Assembly (NCBI GenBank): GCA_023423405.1
Contig: JAFAFR010000032.1
Location: forward strand, 1 to 64,000
Direction of reading: 5' to 3'
Length of the DNA stretch: 64,000 nt
From: Bacteroidota bacterium
GTDB lineage: Bacteria; Bacteroidota; Bacteroidia; Chitinophagales; Chitinophagaceae
This document shows positions 1-8,762 of the stretch, piece by piece (the stretch's first letter is position 1; each line of letters begins with the position of its first letter). The notes below the pieces were generated by a model that saw only the letters and a program-made list of their open reading frames with translations, was not told the origin of the DNA and made no database searches. A program made the position numbers and the translations under genes.

Positions 1-1231
1 TGCCATCCACTTTCTTCTTCTCCAGGTAAGCTTTCACCGCATCGGCACGCTTCTGGCTCAGCTTCTGGTTGAAATCGGCTTTGCCGGTATTGTCGGTATG
101 TCCACCGATCTCCACTTTCAGTTGCGGGTACTGGTCATTGAGGATGCGCGCTGCTTTGTCCAGCTCCTTCTTCGCTGCCGCAGTAAGGGTGGCGCTGCCC
201 GTTACGAACTGCACCGCGGCGGCGTTGAACTTGGAGGTCTCCAGTTTGGGACAACCACCGTTATCGGCCGGACCGGCCAGGTCGGGACAACGGTCTTCTT
301 CATCATTCACGCCATCGTTGTCGCGATCGGGAATGGGACAGCCCTGGTATTTGGCTACGCCCACCACGGTGGGACATTTGTCTTCTTCGTCGTTGATGCC
401 GTCGCCATCTGTATCAGGAATGGGGCAACCGGCATATTTCGCAAGACCCGGCACATCCGGGCATTTATCGTCCTTGTCAGCAATGCCATCGCCATCGCGG
501 TCGGGACAACCCTGCAGGGCTGCGAGGCCGGCTTCCGTGGGACAGGCATCGAGTGAATCAACAATGCCATCTTTGTCCTGGTCCTTCACCTCCACAATGG
601 GCGGCGGTGGCGGCGGGATCACTTTGACCTCTTTCGGCTTGCCGATATTCCCGGCAATGCCCACGCTTCCATAAAAATGATTGGCCGTGGCATTGGTAAT
701 ACCCAAACGGTACTGGCCATCGATCAGCAGGAAAGCCTCGTCAAAAAAGTTTACCTGGATACCAGCGCCCATAGGCAACACGGCGCCGTAATAGCCCTTC
801 CATTTGGAAGCTGCGATACCGACAGTAAGATAGGGCGATACCCAGTATTTATCGGGCACCATCTTGGCACGCACCATCGCGTCCCATTCCAGGAGGGCGG
901 CATCACTGCCACCGGTTCCGCCGGCGGGACGGTCGGGCAGCGGATAGTCCAGGAAGGAAACACCCAGGGTGGTAGAGAAATCGAAGGTATTGGTAAGCCC
1001 CTTCAGGTAAGAGGCCGCAAAGCCGAAATTCATGTCGCCGAATTTCGCCCACTGTTTGTCTTTCAAAACATCGGTGAGGGAAGTGGCTTTGATACGTTGG
1101 GGGGTTACAAAATCGTTGGCGATAAAGTGAATGGCAAGAGCAGGTCTTTTTTTGTATTCATAATCCTGACTGTAAGCCACAGCCGCAATGGCTGCAACTG
1201 CCACGAAGGACAAGAGCATTCTTTTCATCAT
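1..1231 (-). CDS. OmpA-family outer membrane protein with TSP3 repeats (C-terminus cut off by window edge)
   Basis: The reading frame is open from an ATG ATG pair at 1231 to base 1, so the stop lies outside the window; about 410 residues are visible. A signal peptide (residues 1-21, ending near AYSQ) is followed by a beta-barrel-like region of about 160 residues and a proline run. Four thrombospondin type-3 calcium-binding repeats come next (pattern DxDxDGxxDxxDxCP, for example DRDGDGIADKDDKCP). The last part is an OmpA C-terminal peptidoglycan-binding domain with GHTDNTG and LSQKRA, which carry the Asp and Arg that bind meso-DAP in this family. The protein should anchor the outer membrane to the cell wall. 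Family assignment is firm; its specific role is not known. Confidence 0.9.
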   Translation of the reverse strand, partial: MMKRMLLSFVAVAAIAAVAYSQDYEYKKRPALAIHFIANDFVTPQRIKATSLTDVLKDKQWAKFGDMNFGFAASYLKGLTNTFDFSTTLGVSFLDYPLPDRPAGGTGGSDAALLEWDAMVRAKMVPDKYWVSPYLTVGIAASKWKGYYGAVLPMGAGIQVNFFDEAFLLIDGQYRLGITNATANHFYGSVGIAGNIGKPKEVKVIPPPPPPIVEVKDQDKDGIVDSLDACPTEAGLAALQGCPDRDGDGIADKDDKCPDVPGLAKYAGCPIPDTDGDGINDEEDKCPTVVGVAKYQGCPIPDRDNDGVNDEEDRCPDLAGPADNGGCPKLETSKFNAAAVQFVTGSATLTAAAKKELDKAARILNDQYPQLKVEIGGHTDNTGKADFNQKLSQKRADAVKAYLEKKKVDG

Positions 1232-1252
1232 AAGTCGATTGTTTTGCTGCGG

Positions 1253-1260
1253 CAAAAATA
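1253..1260 (-). promoter_or_regulatory. Bacteroidota -7 box (TATTTTTG) for the OmpA gene
   Basis: The minus strand reads TATTTTTG, an exact match to the Bacteroidota -7 consensus TAnnTTTG, 21 bases before the ATG at 1231. A clear -33 TTTG element at the expected distance is not visible, so this is a half-site call. Confidence 0.45.
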
Positions 1261-1282
1261 GAATAACCGCCGGATTTCTACA

Positions 1283-1741
1283 TTATTTATTCGTTGTCAA
1301 AGCGGCATTGGCGGCGGGCGGCTTTTTACCCAGCACCTCTACTTTGACCTTGGCAAGGCCATGTCCCGTATAACCGAGCTTTTTGGCGGCAGCCCGTGAA
1401 AGGTCCACCAGGCGGGGATTGCGGTAATGCAGCCGGTCGTTCACCTTCACCACTACCGTACGTTTATTGCGCTGGTTGGTTACCCTGATCCAGGTACCTA
1501 ACGGCAGGCCGTTATGCGCTGCCGTCATCTTATTGTCGTCGTAGATCTCCCCGCTGGCGGTGGGGCGGCCGTTGAATTTTTTGGCGTAAAAACTGGCCGT
1601 GCCGTATTGTACTTTGGCGGTGTTGGACTTTCTTTTTTTCCGGGTGGTGGCGCTGGTATGGGTGGTATCCTTCGGCTGCGATACCGCAACACCTGTATAG
1701 AGCAGGCTGACGGCAAGCAATATGCGCGGAAGGATTTTCAT
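1283..1741 (-). CDS. RlpA-like septal/cell-wall protein (double-psi beta-barrel)
   Basis: This 152-aa protein has a signal peptide (cleavage near AVSQ, residue 22), a basic linker and a C-terminal RlpA-type double-psi beta-barrel of about 95 residues. The conserved stretch KVNDRLHYRNPRLVDLS contains the Asp that is catalytic in the lytic transglycosylase RlpA. GTASFYAKKFNGRPTASGE matches the opening of the fold. The protein has no SPOR domain, unlike E. coli RlpA, and is shorter. It follows the L,D-transpeptidase gene by 3 bases, which suggests one transcript and a joint role in peptidoglycan processing. Whether it cleaves glycan strands or only binds them cannot be told from sequence. Confidence 0.85.
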   Translation of the reverse strand: MKILPRILLAVSLLYTGVAVSQPKDTTHTSATTRKKRKSNTAKVQYGTASFYAKKFNGRPTASGEIYDDNKMTAAHNGLPLGTWIRVTNQRNKRTVVVKVNDRLHYRNPRLVDLSRAAAKKLGYTGHGLAKVKVEVLGKKPPAANAALTTNK

Positions 1742-1744
1742 GGA

Positions 1745-3415
1745 TCAATTAATGGGTTTCGACCGGAAATACCTCTCAGCCAGCAGGCGGTCGTCGGCAT
1801 AAATATCATCGTAGAACCGGATGCCGCTCCCCGCCGCCTCACAGGTAAAATAGCGAATAAAAATCGGAACATGCACAAAATCCGAGATCACATGCTTTTC
1901 CTGCCGGCTGATCCAGGCCCTTAACGTATCGGGATGGTATCTTATTTCATCGTCGCGCACCAGGAACCGGGATAATTTTTCCCACTGCTGTACCCTTACG
2001 CAACCGTGGCTCAGCGCGCGCACCGGCCGGCCGAATAAGCTGCGGGCATTGGTATCGTGCAGGTACACCGCATATTTATTGCGGAAATTGAACTTCATTA
2101 CGCCCAGGGAATTGTCGTCGCCCTGCCGCTGCCGCAGCAGGTAGGGAAAATGATTCCTGCTGAGCTTGCTCCAGTCGATCGTAGCGGGATTGATCACGCT
2201 GTCGTATTTGTCCACCACCATCAGGTTCTGCTTATCGAGGTAGCCGATGTCTTTCTGGATCCGGGGCAGCATCTCCTTGAAGATAATACTGTAAGGAACG
2301 GTCCATTGTGGATAGGTAATAAAGTTGACGATCTCGCTGGTGAGCACCGGGGTGCGCGTTTTGGCGGCTCCCACGATCACTTTCGATTCCAGGGCCAGTG
2401 TGTCGTGATCCATCAACTTCAGTGTGTAGGAAGGCAGGTTCACCCAGATATAGGTTTCGGGCAACTGCGCCGGCAGTTGTTTATAACGGTCGAGGTTAAT
2501 CGCAATGCGCTTGAATCGTTCCCAGTCGGTATCGTTGAGACTTCGCACCGTGAGCTCGGCGGCCACGCCGGTGGTGCGGATGTTTTTGGACGCCTGGTAT
2601 TTTTTGACAGCCGCCGCGTAGGCCGCAGAGTCGGGTTCCTGCCAGTCGGCGGACAAAAAACCTGTTTCCTGCAACCGTGCAGCCACCGCTCTTATTACGC
2701 CCAGGGAGTCTTTCGTCGGGTATTCTATGTAAGTGTATTCTTTAAACTGTACCGAATCAAGAAAAGCGGGTAGGGCTGCCCGTAAGGCCTGGTAAGCTTC
2801 GAGTTGCGGCTCCAGGCTGTCGAGCTGTGCCCGGAAGCTGCCGTCGCGCGCGGCCTGCAGCAGGAGCGATTTCAGGCGCCCGGGCGCAAGCGTATCGTAG
2901 CGCAGGGTAACGCTGTCTTTTTCCAGCCGCCCGGTGTACACATCGCGCGCCATCTGGAGAAAACCATCGGTGAGCAAGAGGTCGGTGCGGGTCCAAAGGG
3001 CCACGTTTTTCCGCGCCAGCGTATCGATCACCAGTTTGTTGCGTTCCGCGAGGATGGGAAGAAGGTGGTAGTCGGAAGGGAAAAGGCCGTATTCCTTCGA
3101 TTTGCTGATGAGGTGGAAAAGGCTGTCACCCAGGGGTTTCCAACGGGGGCCTTCGCTCCAGATGGGCTCATTGGACTGTTCACTGTAAATACTACGGAGA
3201 ACGCCGAAATTCCGGAGCCGGGTGGAGTCGTTCAGCATACCGCCGGATCTTTCCAGGAAGTCCAGCAGCGCGCTGATCTGCTCGCTGGCTTTGACCTGGA
3301 TCTCTTCGGGCTTTTCAACAATCACCACTTCCTTTGGTGGCTTGGGTTGGGACGGATTTCCGCAGGCGAGGGACAGGATCAGTAAAAACCACAACAAATA
3401 TGGTTGGAACTTCAT
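1745..3415 (-). CDS. L,D-transpeptidase lipoprotein (YcbB/LdtD type)
   Basis: The start at 3415 is chosen because it gives a clean lipoprotein signal (MKFQPYLLWF then LSLACG, Cys18); an upstream in-frame start at 3523 would add 36 unhydrophobic residues and run into aroC. The 556-aa product has a scaffold region, a peptidoglycan-binding-like segment around residues 255-300, and a YkuD catalytic domain at the C-terminus. The signature SHGCVRVQQ places the nucleophilic Cys near residue 472. It should make 3-3 cross-links or attach proteins to peptidoglycan in the periplasm. It lies 49 bases after aroC and may be read through from that operon, or have its own promoter. Confidence 0.88.
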   Translation of the reverse strand: MKFQPYLLWFLLILSLACGNPSQPKPPKEVVIVEKPEEIQVKASEQISALLDFLERSGGMLNDSTRLRNFGVLRSIYSEQSNEPIWSEGPRWKPLGDSLFHLISKSKEYGLFPSDYHLLPILAERNKLVIDTLARKNVALWTRTDLLLTDGFLQMARDVYTGRLEKDSVTLRYDTLAPGRLKSLLLQAARDGSFRAQLDSLEPQLEAYQALRAALPAFLDSVQFKEYTYIEYPTKDSLGVIRAVAARLQETGFLSADWQEPDSAAYAAAVKKYQASKNIRTTGVAAELTVRSLNDTDWERFKRIAINLDRYKQLPAQLPETYIWVNLPSYTLKLMDHDTLALESKVIVGAAKTRTPVLTSEIVNFITYPQWTVPYSIIFKEMLPRIQKDIGYLDKQNLMVVDKYDSVINPATIDWSKLSRNHFPYLLRQRQGDDNSLGVMKFNFRNKYAVYLHDTNARSLFGRPVRALSHGCVRVQQWEKLSRFLVRDDEIRYHPDTLRAWISRQEKHVISDFVHVPIFIRYFTCEAAGSGIRFYDDIYADDRLLAERYFRSKPIN

Positions 3416-3464
3416 GCGATTTGGGTTTCGATGAACAAGATAGGGTTTTCCCTTCACCTCTCCG

Positions 3465-4463
3465 CTACCCCTTCCGGATCCTGGGAAGGGACTGTACCTG
3501 CGCCAGCAGGTCGGCCAGTACAATGGCCGTGACAGCTTCCAGCACTACTGGAACCCGCAGGGCTATGCAGAGGTCGTGCCTGCCCTTTACCGAAAATATT
3601 TCCTGCTGCCCTGTTTCCCAATTGAGGGTCTGTTGTTCCCGGGGCGTGGAGGAAGTGGGCTTGATGGCCACCCGGTATACGAGTTCATTGCCATTGGTAA
3701 TGCCACCCACAATGCCGCCGGCATGGTTGGTGCGAGTTTTGCCCGATATGTCTTCAATGGCATCGTTGTGTTCGGTGCCGAACATTTTTGCTGCCGCGAA
3801 ACCGGTACCGAATTCCACACCGCGTACGGCAGGGATGGCAAAAGCGGCATGCGCCAGCAGTGATTCTGCCGAATCGAAGAACGGCTCACCGAGGCCGGCG
3901 GGCAGGCCGGCCACCCGGCATTCCACGATGCCGCCGATGCTGTCTTTGGCATCGATCGCTTTTTGCAGGCCTTTTTCTATGTCGGCTTCGCCGCCTATTT
4001 CAAGAATGGACGCCTTTATTTCTACCGGCTGCAGGAGCTTTTTTGCCACTACGCCCGCCGCCACCAGGCAAACGGTGAGCCTTCCGCTGAAATGGCCACC
4101 GCCACGGAAGTCTTCGAAGCCGCCGAATTTCTGGTGCGCCACCATATCGGCATGGCCGGGGCGCGGCACGGCACGCTGTTTTTCGTAATCACCCGAGCGG
4201 GTGTTCTTGTTTTCGAAAAGAATGGTGAGCGGGGCGCCGGTGGTATGACCGTTGAAAAGACCGGTCTGGAAGAGCGGGAAATCGTCTTCCTTACGGGGGG
4301 TGGTGCCTTTTTGGAGGCCGCCCTTTCTTCTTTCAATATCGGTGCTGAAATCGTCGGCCGACAGGGGCAGGCCGGCAGGAAGGCCATCGATGATCACCCC
4401 CACGGCGGGGCCGTGCGATTCTCCTACGATGCTTACCCTGAAAAGTTTTCCGAATGCGTTCAT
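3465..4463 (-). CDS. aroC: Chorismate synthase
   Basis: AroC converts 5-enolpyruvylshikimate-3-phosphate to chorismate with reduced FMN as cofactor. Family signatures are clear: GESHGPAVGVIIDG at the N-terminus, RPGHADMVAHQKFGG and DFRGGGHFSGR in the middle (residues about 100-125). At 332 aa it is somewhat shorter than the usual 350-360 aa, with the loss spread over loops. It is the last gene of the aromatic operon and starts 7 bases after the aroA stop, so translation is probably coupled. Confidence 0.95.
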   Translation of the reverse strand: MNAFGKLFRVSIVGESHGPAVGVIIDGLPAGLPLSADDFSTDIERRKGGLQKGTTPRKEDDFPLFQTGLFNGHTTGAPLTILFENKNTRSGDYEKQRAVPRPGHADMVAHQKFGGFEDFRGGGHFSGRLTVCLVAAGVVAKKLLQPVEIKASILEIGGEADIEKGLQKAIDAKDSIGGIVECRVAGLPAGLGEPFFDSAESLLAHAAFAIPAVRGVEFGTGFAAAKMFGTEHNDAIEDISGKTRTNHAGGIVGGITNGNELVYRVAIKPTSSTPREQQTLNWETGQQEIFSVKGRHDLCIALRVPVVLEAVTAIVLADLLAQVQSLPRIRKG

Positions 4464-4470
4464 GAGACAA

Positions 4471-5751
4471 TCAGTTGGTTATGGTCAGTGCTGCGCCGAG
4501 ACGGCTGATGTGGTCGTAAAAATCGGGATAGGATTTATTGATGGCTTCGGCGTCGCGGATGGTGGTAGCGCCATCTGCTTTCAGCGCCGCTACCGCGCCT
4601 GCCATGGCAATGCGGTGGTCGTGGTGGGAATGCAGTTCGGCAGCTTGAATCGGTCCGCCGCCTTTTACCAGCATGATGTTTCCCTGGAGTTCCACGGGCA
4701 CGCCCATCTTCGCAAACTCTTCCTGCAGCGTGAGGCCGCGGTTGCTTTCCTTGTGCGCCAGCCGGTCCACGCCTTCAATGACCGTGGTACCTTCGCAATT
4801 GGCGGCGAGGGCCACCAGCGGCGGAAAGAGGTCGGGGCAATCGGTAGCGTCAAAATGAAAGGCCTTGAGCGGCGCGGGCCGCAGGCTGATCTGTTGCGCT
4901 TCTATGCTGATACCGGCGCCGCATTGCATCAGGGCCTGGAGGATGGCTTTGTCGGCCTGGGTGGAAAAAGTATCGAGTCCCTTCACCGTAATATCGCCGG
5001 CGATGGCGCCGGCCACCAGCAAAAAGGCGGCACCGCTCCAGTCGCCCTCCACGGTGTAGCTGCGCTCGCGCGATGCATCTATCGTATAGGCTTCACCGTT
5101 AAACCGGAAAGCGGCATAGTCGCGGTTCTCCGGTACCGGCAGTCCGAATACGCGCATCACTTCTAAGGTGAGATCCACATAGGGCCTGCTTTTCAGGTTA
5201 CTAACGGTGATGGTCACGTCTCTTGCGCCGGCGGCGGCGTAAGCGAGCAGCATGCCGGTGAGGAACTGCGAACTTAAAGAGCCGTCGATGGTGACATCGG
5301 CCGGCCGCAGCGGTCCCCTAACGGTGATGGGTAGGCGCCCTTCGCGGGTCTGCACCTGCACACCCAGTTGCGGCAGCACGGTATCGAAAAAATCCATGGG
5401 GCGGGTAGTGAGACTGCCCTCGCCGGTGATGGTGATGGGGCCTTCGTTGAGGGCCACCAGCGGGGTGAACATGCGTATGCCCAAACCGCTTTCGCCGCAG
5501 AACACTTCGTTGTTACGGGCATGCACACCCGAAGAAGCAACCAGCAGGTCCTCTCCTTCCTGTTTCACATCAGCACCCAGGGCGCGTATCACACCCAGGG
5601 CTGCTTTGTCGTCGTTGGAATGGCCGGGGTTCTGGATCCGCGTGGTGCCACCGGCAGCGAGGGCGGCCGCACAGGCGCGCTGCATGCTGCTTTTGGAAGC
5701 GGGGGCCCAGATCTCACCCCTGAGCCGCGATGGTTCGATTCGAACGATCAT
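4471..5751 (-). CDS. aroA: 5-enolpyruvylshikimate-3-phosphate synthase (EPSPS)
   Basis: AroA transfers enolpyruvyl from PEP to shikimate-3-phosphate. The 426-aa protein has the two-domain inside-out barrel layout: PASKSSMQRACAAALAAGG (phosphate-binding start), SLSSQFLTGML near the middle, and HHDHRIAMA with INKSYPDFYDH at the C-terminus. The PEP-site loop, normally GNAGTAMRP, reads GESGLGIRM here (residues about 86-94), so the positions equivalent to E. coli Thr97 and Pro101 differ. This may be normal for the Bacteroidota branch. The gene sits 14 bases after aroB and 7 before aroC. Confidence 0.95.
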   Translation of the reverse strand: MIVRIEPSRLRGEIWAPASKSSMQRACAAALAAGGTTRIQNPGHSNDDKAALGVIRALGADVKQEGEDLLVASSGVHARNNEVFCGESGLGIRMFTPLVALNEGPITITGEGSLTTRPMDFFDTVLPQLGVQVQTREGRLPITVRGPLRPADVTIDGSLSSQFLTGMLLAYAAAGARDVTITVSNLKSRPYVDLTLEVMRVFGLPVPENRDYAAFRFNGEAYTIDASRERSYTVEGDWSGAAFLLVAGAIAGDITVKGLDTFSTQADKAILQALMQCGAGISIEAQQISLRPAPLKAFHFDATDCPDLFPPLVALAANCEGTTVIEGVDRLAHKESNRGLTLQEEFAKMGVPVELQGNIMLVKGGGPIQAAELHSHHDHRIAMAGAVAALKADGATTIRDAEAINKSYPDFYDHISRLGAALTITN

Positions 5752-5765
5752 GAATGTTATAGCTA

Positions 5766-6785
5766 TTAAAGTTCTTCAATGATTTTTTTCACTTTCTCCA
5801 GCGGAAGGGAAAACACTACGCCTTTCCCGATCTTTTCCAGCAGGATATAATGCAGGGTATCCCTTTCCCTTTTCTTATCGTGCTTCAACACCTCGAAAAC
5901 GGGGGCTGCATCAAAACCGGCATAGGTGGGCAGTCCGTATTGCGCGATCAGTTCCACCAAACGGCCGGCCTGCTTAAAGCCGAGGATCTCCGCAGAGATA
6001 CCGGCGGCATAGGTCATTCCGATGGCAACGGCCTGCCCATGCGAGAGCTCGAACTGGTTTTCCAGCGCGTGCCCCAGGGTATGGCCGAAGTTCAGCAGGC
6101 GCCTTTCTCCCTGCTCGGTTTCGTCGCCCTGCACCACTTTTGTTTTCAGCAGGGCATTGCGGCGCACGAGGGCGGCCAGGGCTTTTTTGTGCCTGCGGTA
6201 GTAAGCGATGTCGGCTTCTTCCAGTTCCCGGAACATGGCCGCATCTTTGATGGCGGCGTGTTTGATGATCTCCGCAAAACCGTTCTGCCATTCGGATTCG
6301 GGCAGGGTTTGCAGCAGCGCCACATCAAAGAACAGGAAAGAAGGCTGCCGGATGATGCCCACCAGGTTTTTGTACACGCCCACGTCCACGCCATTTTTGC
6401 CACCGATGGAAGCGTCTACCATGGCCAGGAGGCTGGTGGGCACAAAGCCCGTGCGGATGCCGCGCATATAGATGGCGCCCACATAACCAGCCAGGTCGGT
6501 AATGACCCCGCCACCCAGGCCAATGAGGGTGGTGCGTCGGTCGGCTTCCATTTCAATGAGGGTATCGATCACCGCATCGGCCGTGGCCTGCAGCTTGAAT
6601 TCCTCCCCCGCTTTGAGCACAATGGTATTCCAGCCCTTGAGCTGTTTTTCGTATTGGGCAAACACATGCTCGTCGGTTAGTACGATGCTGTATTTTTTTT
6701 CCGCCACTTTGCCAAGGCTGGAAAGCTTCGCATCAAAATAATAATCAGTAACAGCCTGCCCGATCCGGATTGATTTTTTTTCCAT
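5766..6785 (-). CDS. aroB: 3-dehydroquinate synthase
   Basis: AroB cyclises DAHP to 3-dehydroquinate using NAD and a divalent metal. The 339-aa protein shows GGGVITDLAGYVGA (nucleotide binding), RGIRTGFVPTSLLAMVDAS, GGKNGVD (substrate binding) and the metal-ligand motif NFGHTLGHALE. Length is usual for the family. It follows the DAHP synthase gene by 9 bases, the natural pathway order (DAHP synthase then AroB). Confidence 0.95.
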   Translation of the reverse strand: MEKKSIRIGQAVTDYYFDAKLSSLGKVAEKKYSIVLTDEHVFAQYEKQLKGWNTIVLKAGEEFKLQATADAVIDTLIEMEADRRTTLIGLGGGVITDLAGYVGAIYMRGIRTGFVPTSLLAMVDASIGGKNGVDVGVYKNLVGIIRQPSFLFFDVALLQTLPESEWQNGFAEIIKHAAIKDAAMFRELEEADIAYYRRHKKALAALVRRNALLKTKVVQGDETEQGERRLLNFGHTLGHALENQFELSHGQAVAIGMTYAAGISAEILGFKQAGRLVELIAQYGLPTYAGFDAAPVFEVLKHDKKRERDTLHYILLEKIGKGVVFSLPLEKVKKIIEEL

Positions 6786-6794
6786 TCCGGTGGC

Positions 6795-7886
6795 TTAGCT
6801 GTTCATGATCTTGTTCTGGTGGTTGATACTTTCCATGTGAACGGCGTCGAAATAGCGGGTGATGAATTCCTTGCTCAGCCCCAGTTTATCACCTTTCACA
6901 AAAGCCCTCTCCAGTATTTCGTTCCAGCGGTTGGTCTGCAGGATGGTGATGCTGTTGTTCTTTTTATACGTACCGATCTGTTCGGCCACTTTCATGCGCT
7001 GGCCGAGGATCTGCATCAGTTCGTCGTCGAGGTGGTTGATCTGCTGGCGCAGTTTTTCCAGCGCAGCGTGGTAGGCGGCGGAGTCAACGTCTTCTTTTCT
7101 CCAGGTGATGCCGTTCACCATTTCGGCGAGGCGTTCGGGAGTCACCTGTTGTTTGGCATCGCTCCAGGCTTTGTCGGGATCGATATGGCTTTCGATCATG
7201 AGCCCGTCGAAGTCCAGGTCAATGGCTTTCTGGGCCACATCCATGAGGATATCGCGGCGGCCGCAGATATGCGAAGGATCGTTTACGATCATGAGTTCGG
7301 GATTGCGGCGCTTCATTTCAATGGCGAGGTGCCACATGGGCGCATTGCGGAATTCGGTATTGCCATAAGAAGAGAAACCGCGGTGAATGAGGCCCACCTG
7401 TTTGATGCCAGCTTTGGACACTCTTTCAACGGCGCCGAGCCACAGTTCCAGGTCGGGGTTGATGGGGTTCTTGATCAGCACGGGCACGTCCACGCCGCGG
7501 AGGGCGTCAGCCACTTCCTGTACGGAGAAGGGGTTCACAGTAGTACGGGCGCCGATCCAGAGAATGTCGACGTCGAAATGCAGGGCGTCTTCCACCTGCT
7601 TGGCGGTGGCCACTTCCACCGCTACGGGCAGCCCGGTGATTTTGCGGGCCTGCTGCAACCAGGGAAGCCCCTTGGTACCAATGCCTTCAAAAGAACCCGG
7701 GCGGGTGCGGGGTTTCCAGATGCCGGCGCGGAGCACGTCCACTTTACCGGTATTGGCGAGTCTTTGCGCGGTTTCGAGCACCTGCTCTTCAGTTTCGGCG
7801 CTGCAGGGTCCTGAAATGATCAGGGGGCGTTTGGCCCAGGCTTCCTGGGTGATCTGCTTCATTGTCTTGTTGTCGGTTGCTTGCAT
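6795..7886 (-). CDS. Bifunctional DAHP synthase / chorismate mutase
   Basis: The 363-aa protein fuses an N-terminal DAHP synthase of the KDO8P-like type (residues about 15-260; motifs LIISGPCSAETEEQ, AGIWKPRTRPGSFEG, NPINPD, GLIHRGFSSYG, IVNDPSHICG) to a C-terminal AroQ-type chorismate mutase (about 270-355; LEKLRQQINHLDDELMQILGQR). The mutase domain is likely to serve both catalysis and feedback regulation by prephenate or its products, as known for related fusions. It commits carbon to aromatic synthesis and also channels chorismate toward Phe and Tyr. Translation could also begin at a Met eight residues in (7862). No separate chorismate mutase is encoded in the operon. Confidence 0.93.
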   Translation of the reverse strand: MQATDNKTMKQITQEAWAKRPLIISGPCSAETEEQVLETAQRLANTGKVDVLRAGIWKPRTRPGSFEGIGTKGLPWLQQARKITGLPVAVEVATAKQVEDALHFDVDILWIGARTTVNPFSVQEVADALRGVDVPVLIKNPINPDLELWLGAVERVSKAGIKQVGLIHRGFSSYGNTEFRNAPMWHLAIEMKRRNPELMIVNDPSHICGRRDILMDVAQKAIDLDFDGLMIESHIDPDKAWSDAKQQVTPERLAEMVNGITWRKEDVDSAAYHAALEKLRQQINHLDDELMQILGQRMKVAEQIGTYKKNNSITILQTNRWNEILERAFVKGDKLGLSKEFITRYFDAVHMESINHQNKIMNS

Positions 7887-7901
7887 GGTATAAAGTTAAT
7901 G

Positions 7902-8762
7902 CTATTTAATAATTCGCCTGATGCGGTTGGCATTTTCGATCAGTTCCTGCAGGTACTCGTAGTTCTCTTTTTCGAGGCAGGACTTGAATTTGCGCAACTG
8001 GCTGATGTGTTCATTGAGTACGTCGAGCACGTTTTCGCGGTTCTGTTTGAAGATGGGCACCCACATGCTGGGATTGCTCTTGGCCAGGCGCACCGTGCTT
8101 TCAAAACCGGCGCTGGCCATTTCAAAGATGGCGCGGTCCTCACGTTCTTTTTCCAGCACCGTATTGGCCAGGGCAAAGGAAGTGATGTGAGAAATATGGC
8201 TTACATAGGCAGCGTGTAGGTCGTGCGCCTCTGCATCCATTTCGAGCAGGTGCATGCCAATGCGGGCATAGGCTTTTTTCACCCACTCCACTGCATCGGG
8301 GTCACTGTCCGCAGCGTTGCAAATGACCACGGCCTTGTTCTCGAACGCGTGCTTCACGGCAGCAGCGGGACCACTGTATTCCGTTCCCCACATGGGATGG
8401 GTAGCCACGTAGCGCCCACGTTTGGGGTGTTCTTTCACGATATCGATAAGCTGTTCCTTGGTGGAGCCTGCATCGAATACGATCTGTTCGGTAACGAGAT
8501 CGAGGATCTTTGGCAGCAGGCCGGTGAGCTGGTCCACCGGGATGGCCAGCACCACCACGTCGCTTTGGGGGATGGCTTCTTCCAGGGGCAGGATGCTGTC
8601 TACCAGTCCCAGCTCCAGGGCGCTGGCCGCATGGGTTTCGCTGCTTTCCACGCCAATGATGCCGGTGGCCATGCCCTTTTCATTGAGCTGCAGGGCCAGG
8701 GATCCGCCAATCAGTCCAACACCTACTATACAGATTTTCTTTCTTTCCATGTTGTGTTTCAC
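7902..8762 (-). CDS. tyrA: Prephenate dehydrogenase
   Basis: TyrA oxidatively decarboxylates prephenate to 4-hydroxyphenylpyruvate. The 286-aa protein begins with an NAD-binding Rossmann fold (CIVGVGLIGGSLALQL) and has the substrate/catalytic region THPMWGTEYSGPAAA and the helical domain motif HAAYVSHISHITSFALANT, whose His residues match the family. No ACT domain follows, so tyrosine feedback may act elsewhere, for example through the leader peptide. It starts at the base after the aminotransferase stop. An internal Met at 8750 is an alternative start. Confidence 0.93.
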   Translation of the reverse strand: MKHNMERKKICIVGVGLIGGSLALQLNEKGMATGIIGVESSETHAASALELGLVDSILPLEEAIPQSDVVVLAIPVDQLTGLLPKILDLVTEQIVFDAGSTKEQLIDIVKEHPKRGRYVATHPMWGTEYSGPAAAVKHAFENKAVVICNAADSDPDAVEWVKKAYARIGMHLLEMDAEAHDLHAAYVSHISHITSFALANTVLEKEREDRAIFEMASAGFESTVRLAKSNPSMWVPIFKQNRENVLDVLNEHISQLRKFKSCLEKENYEYLQELIENANRIRRIIK

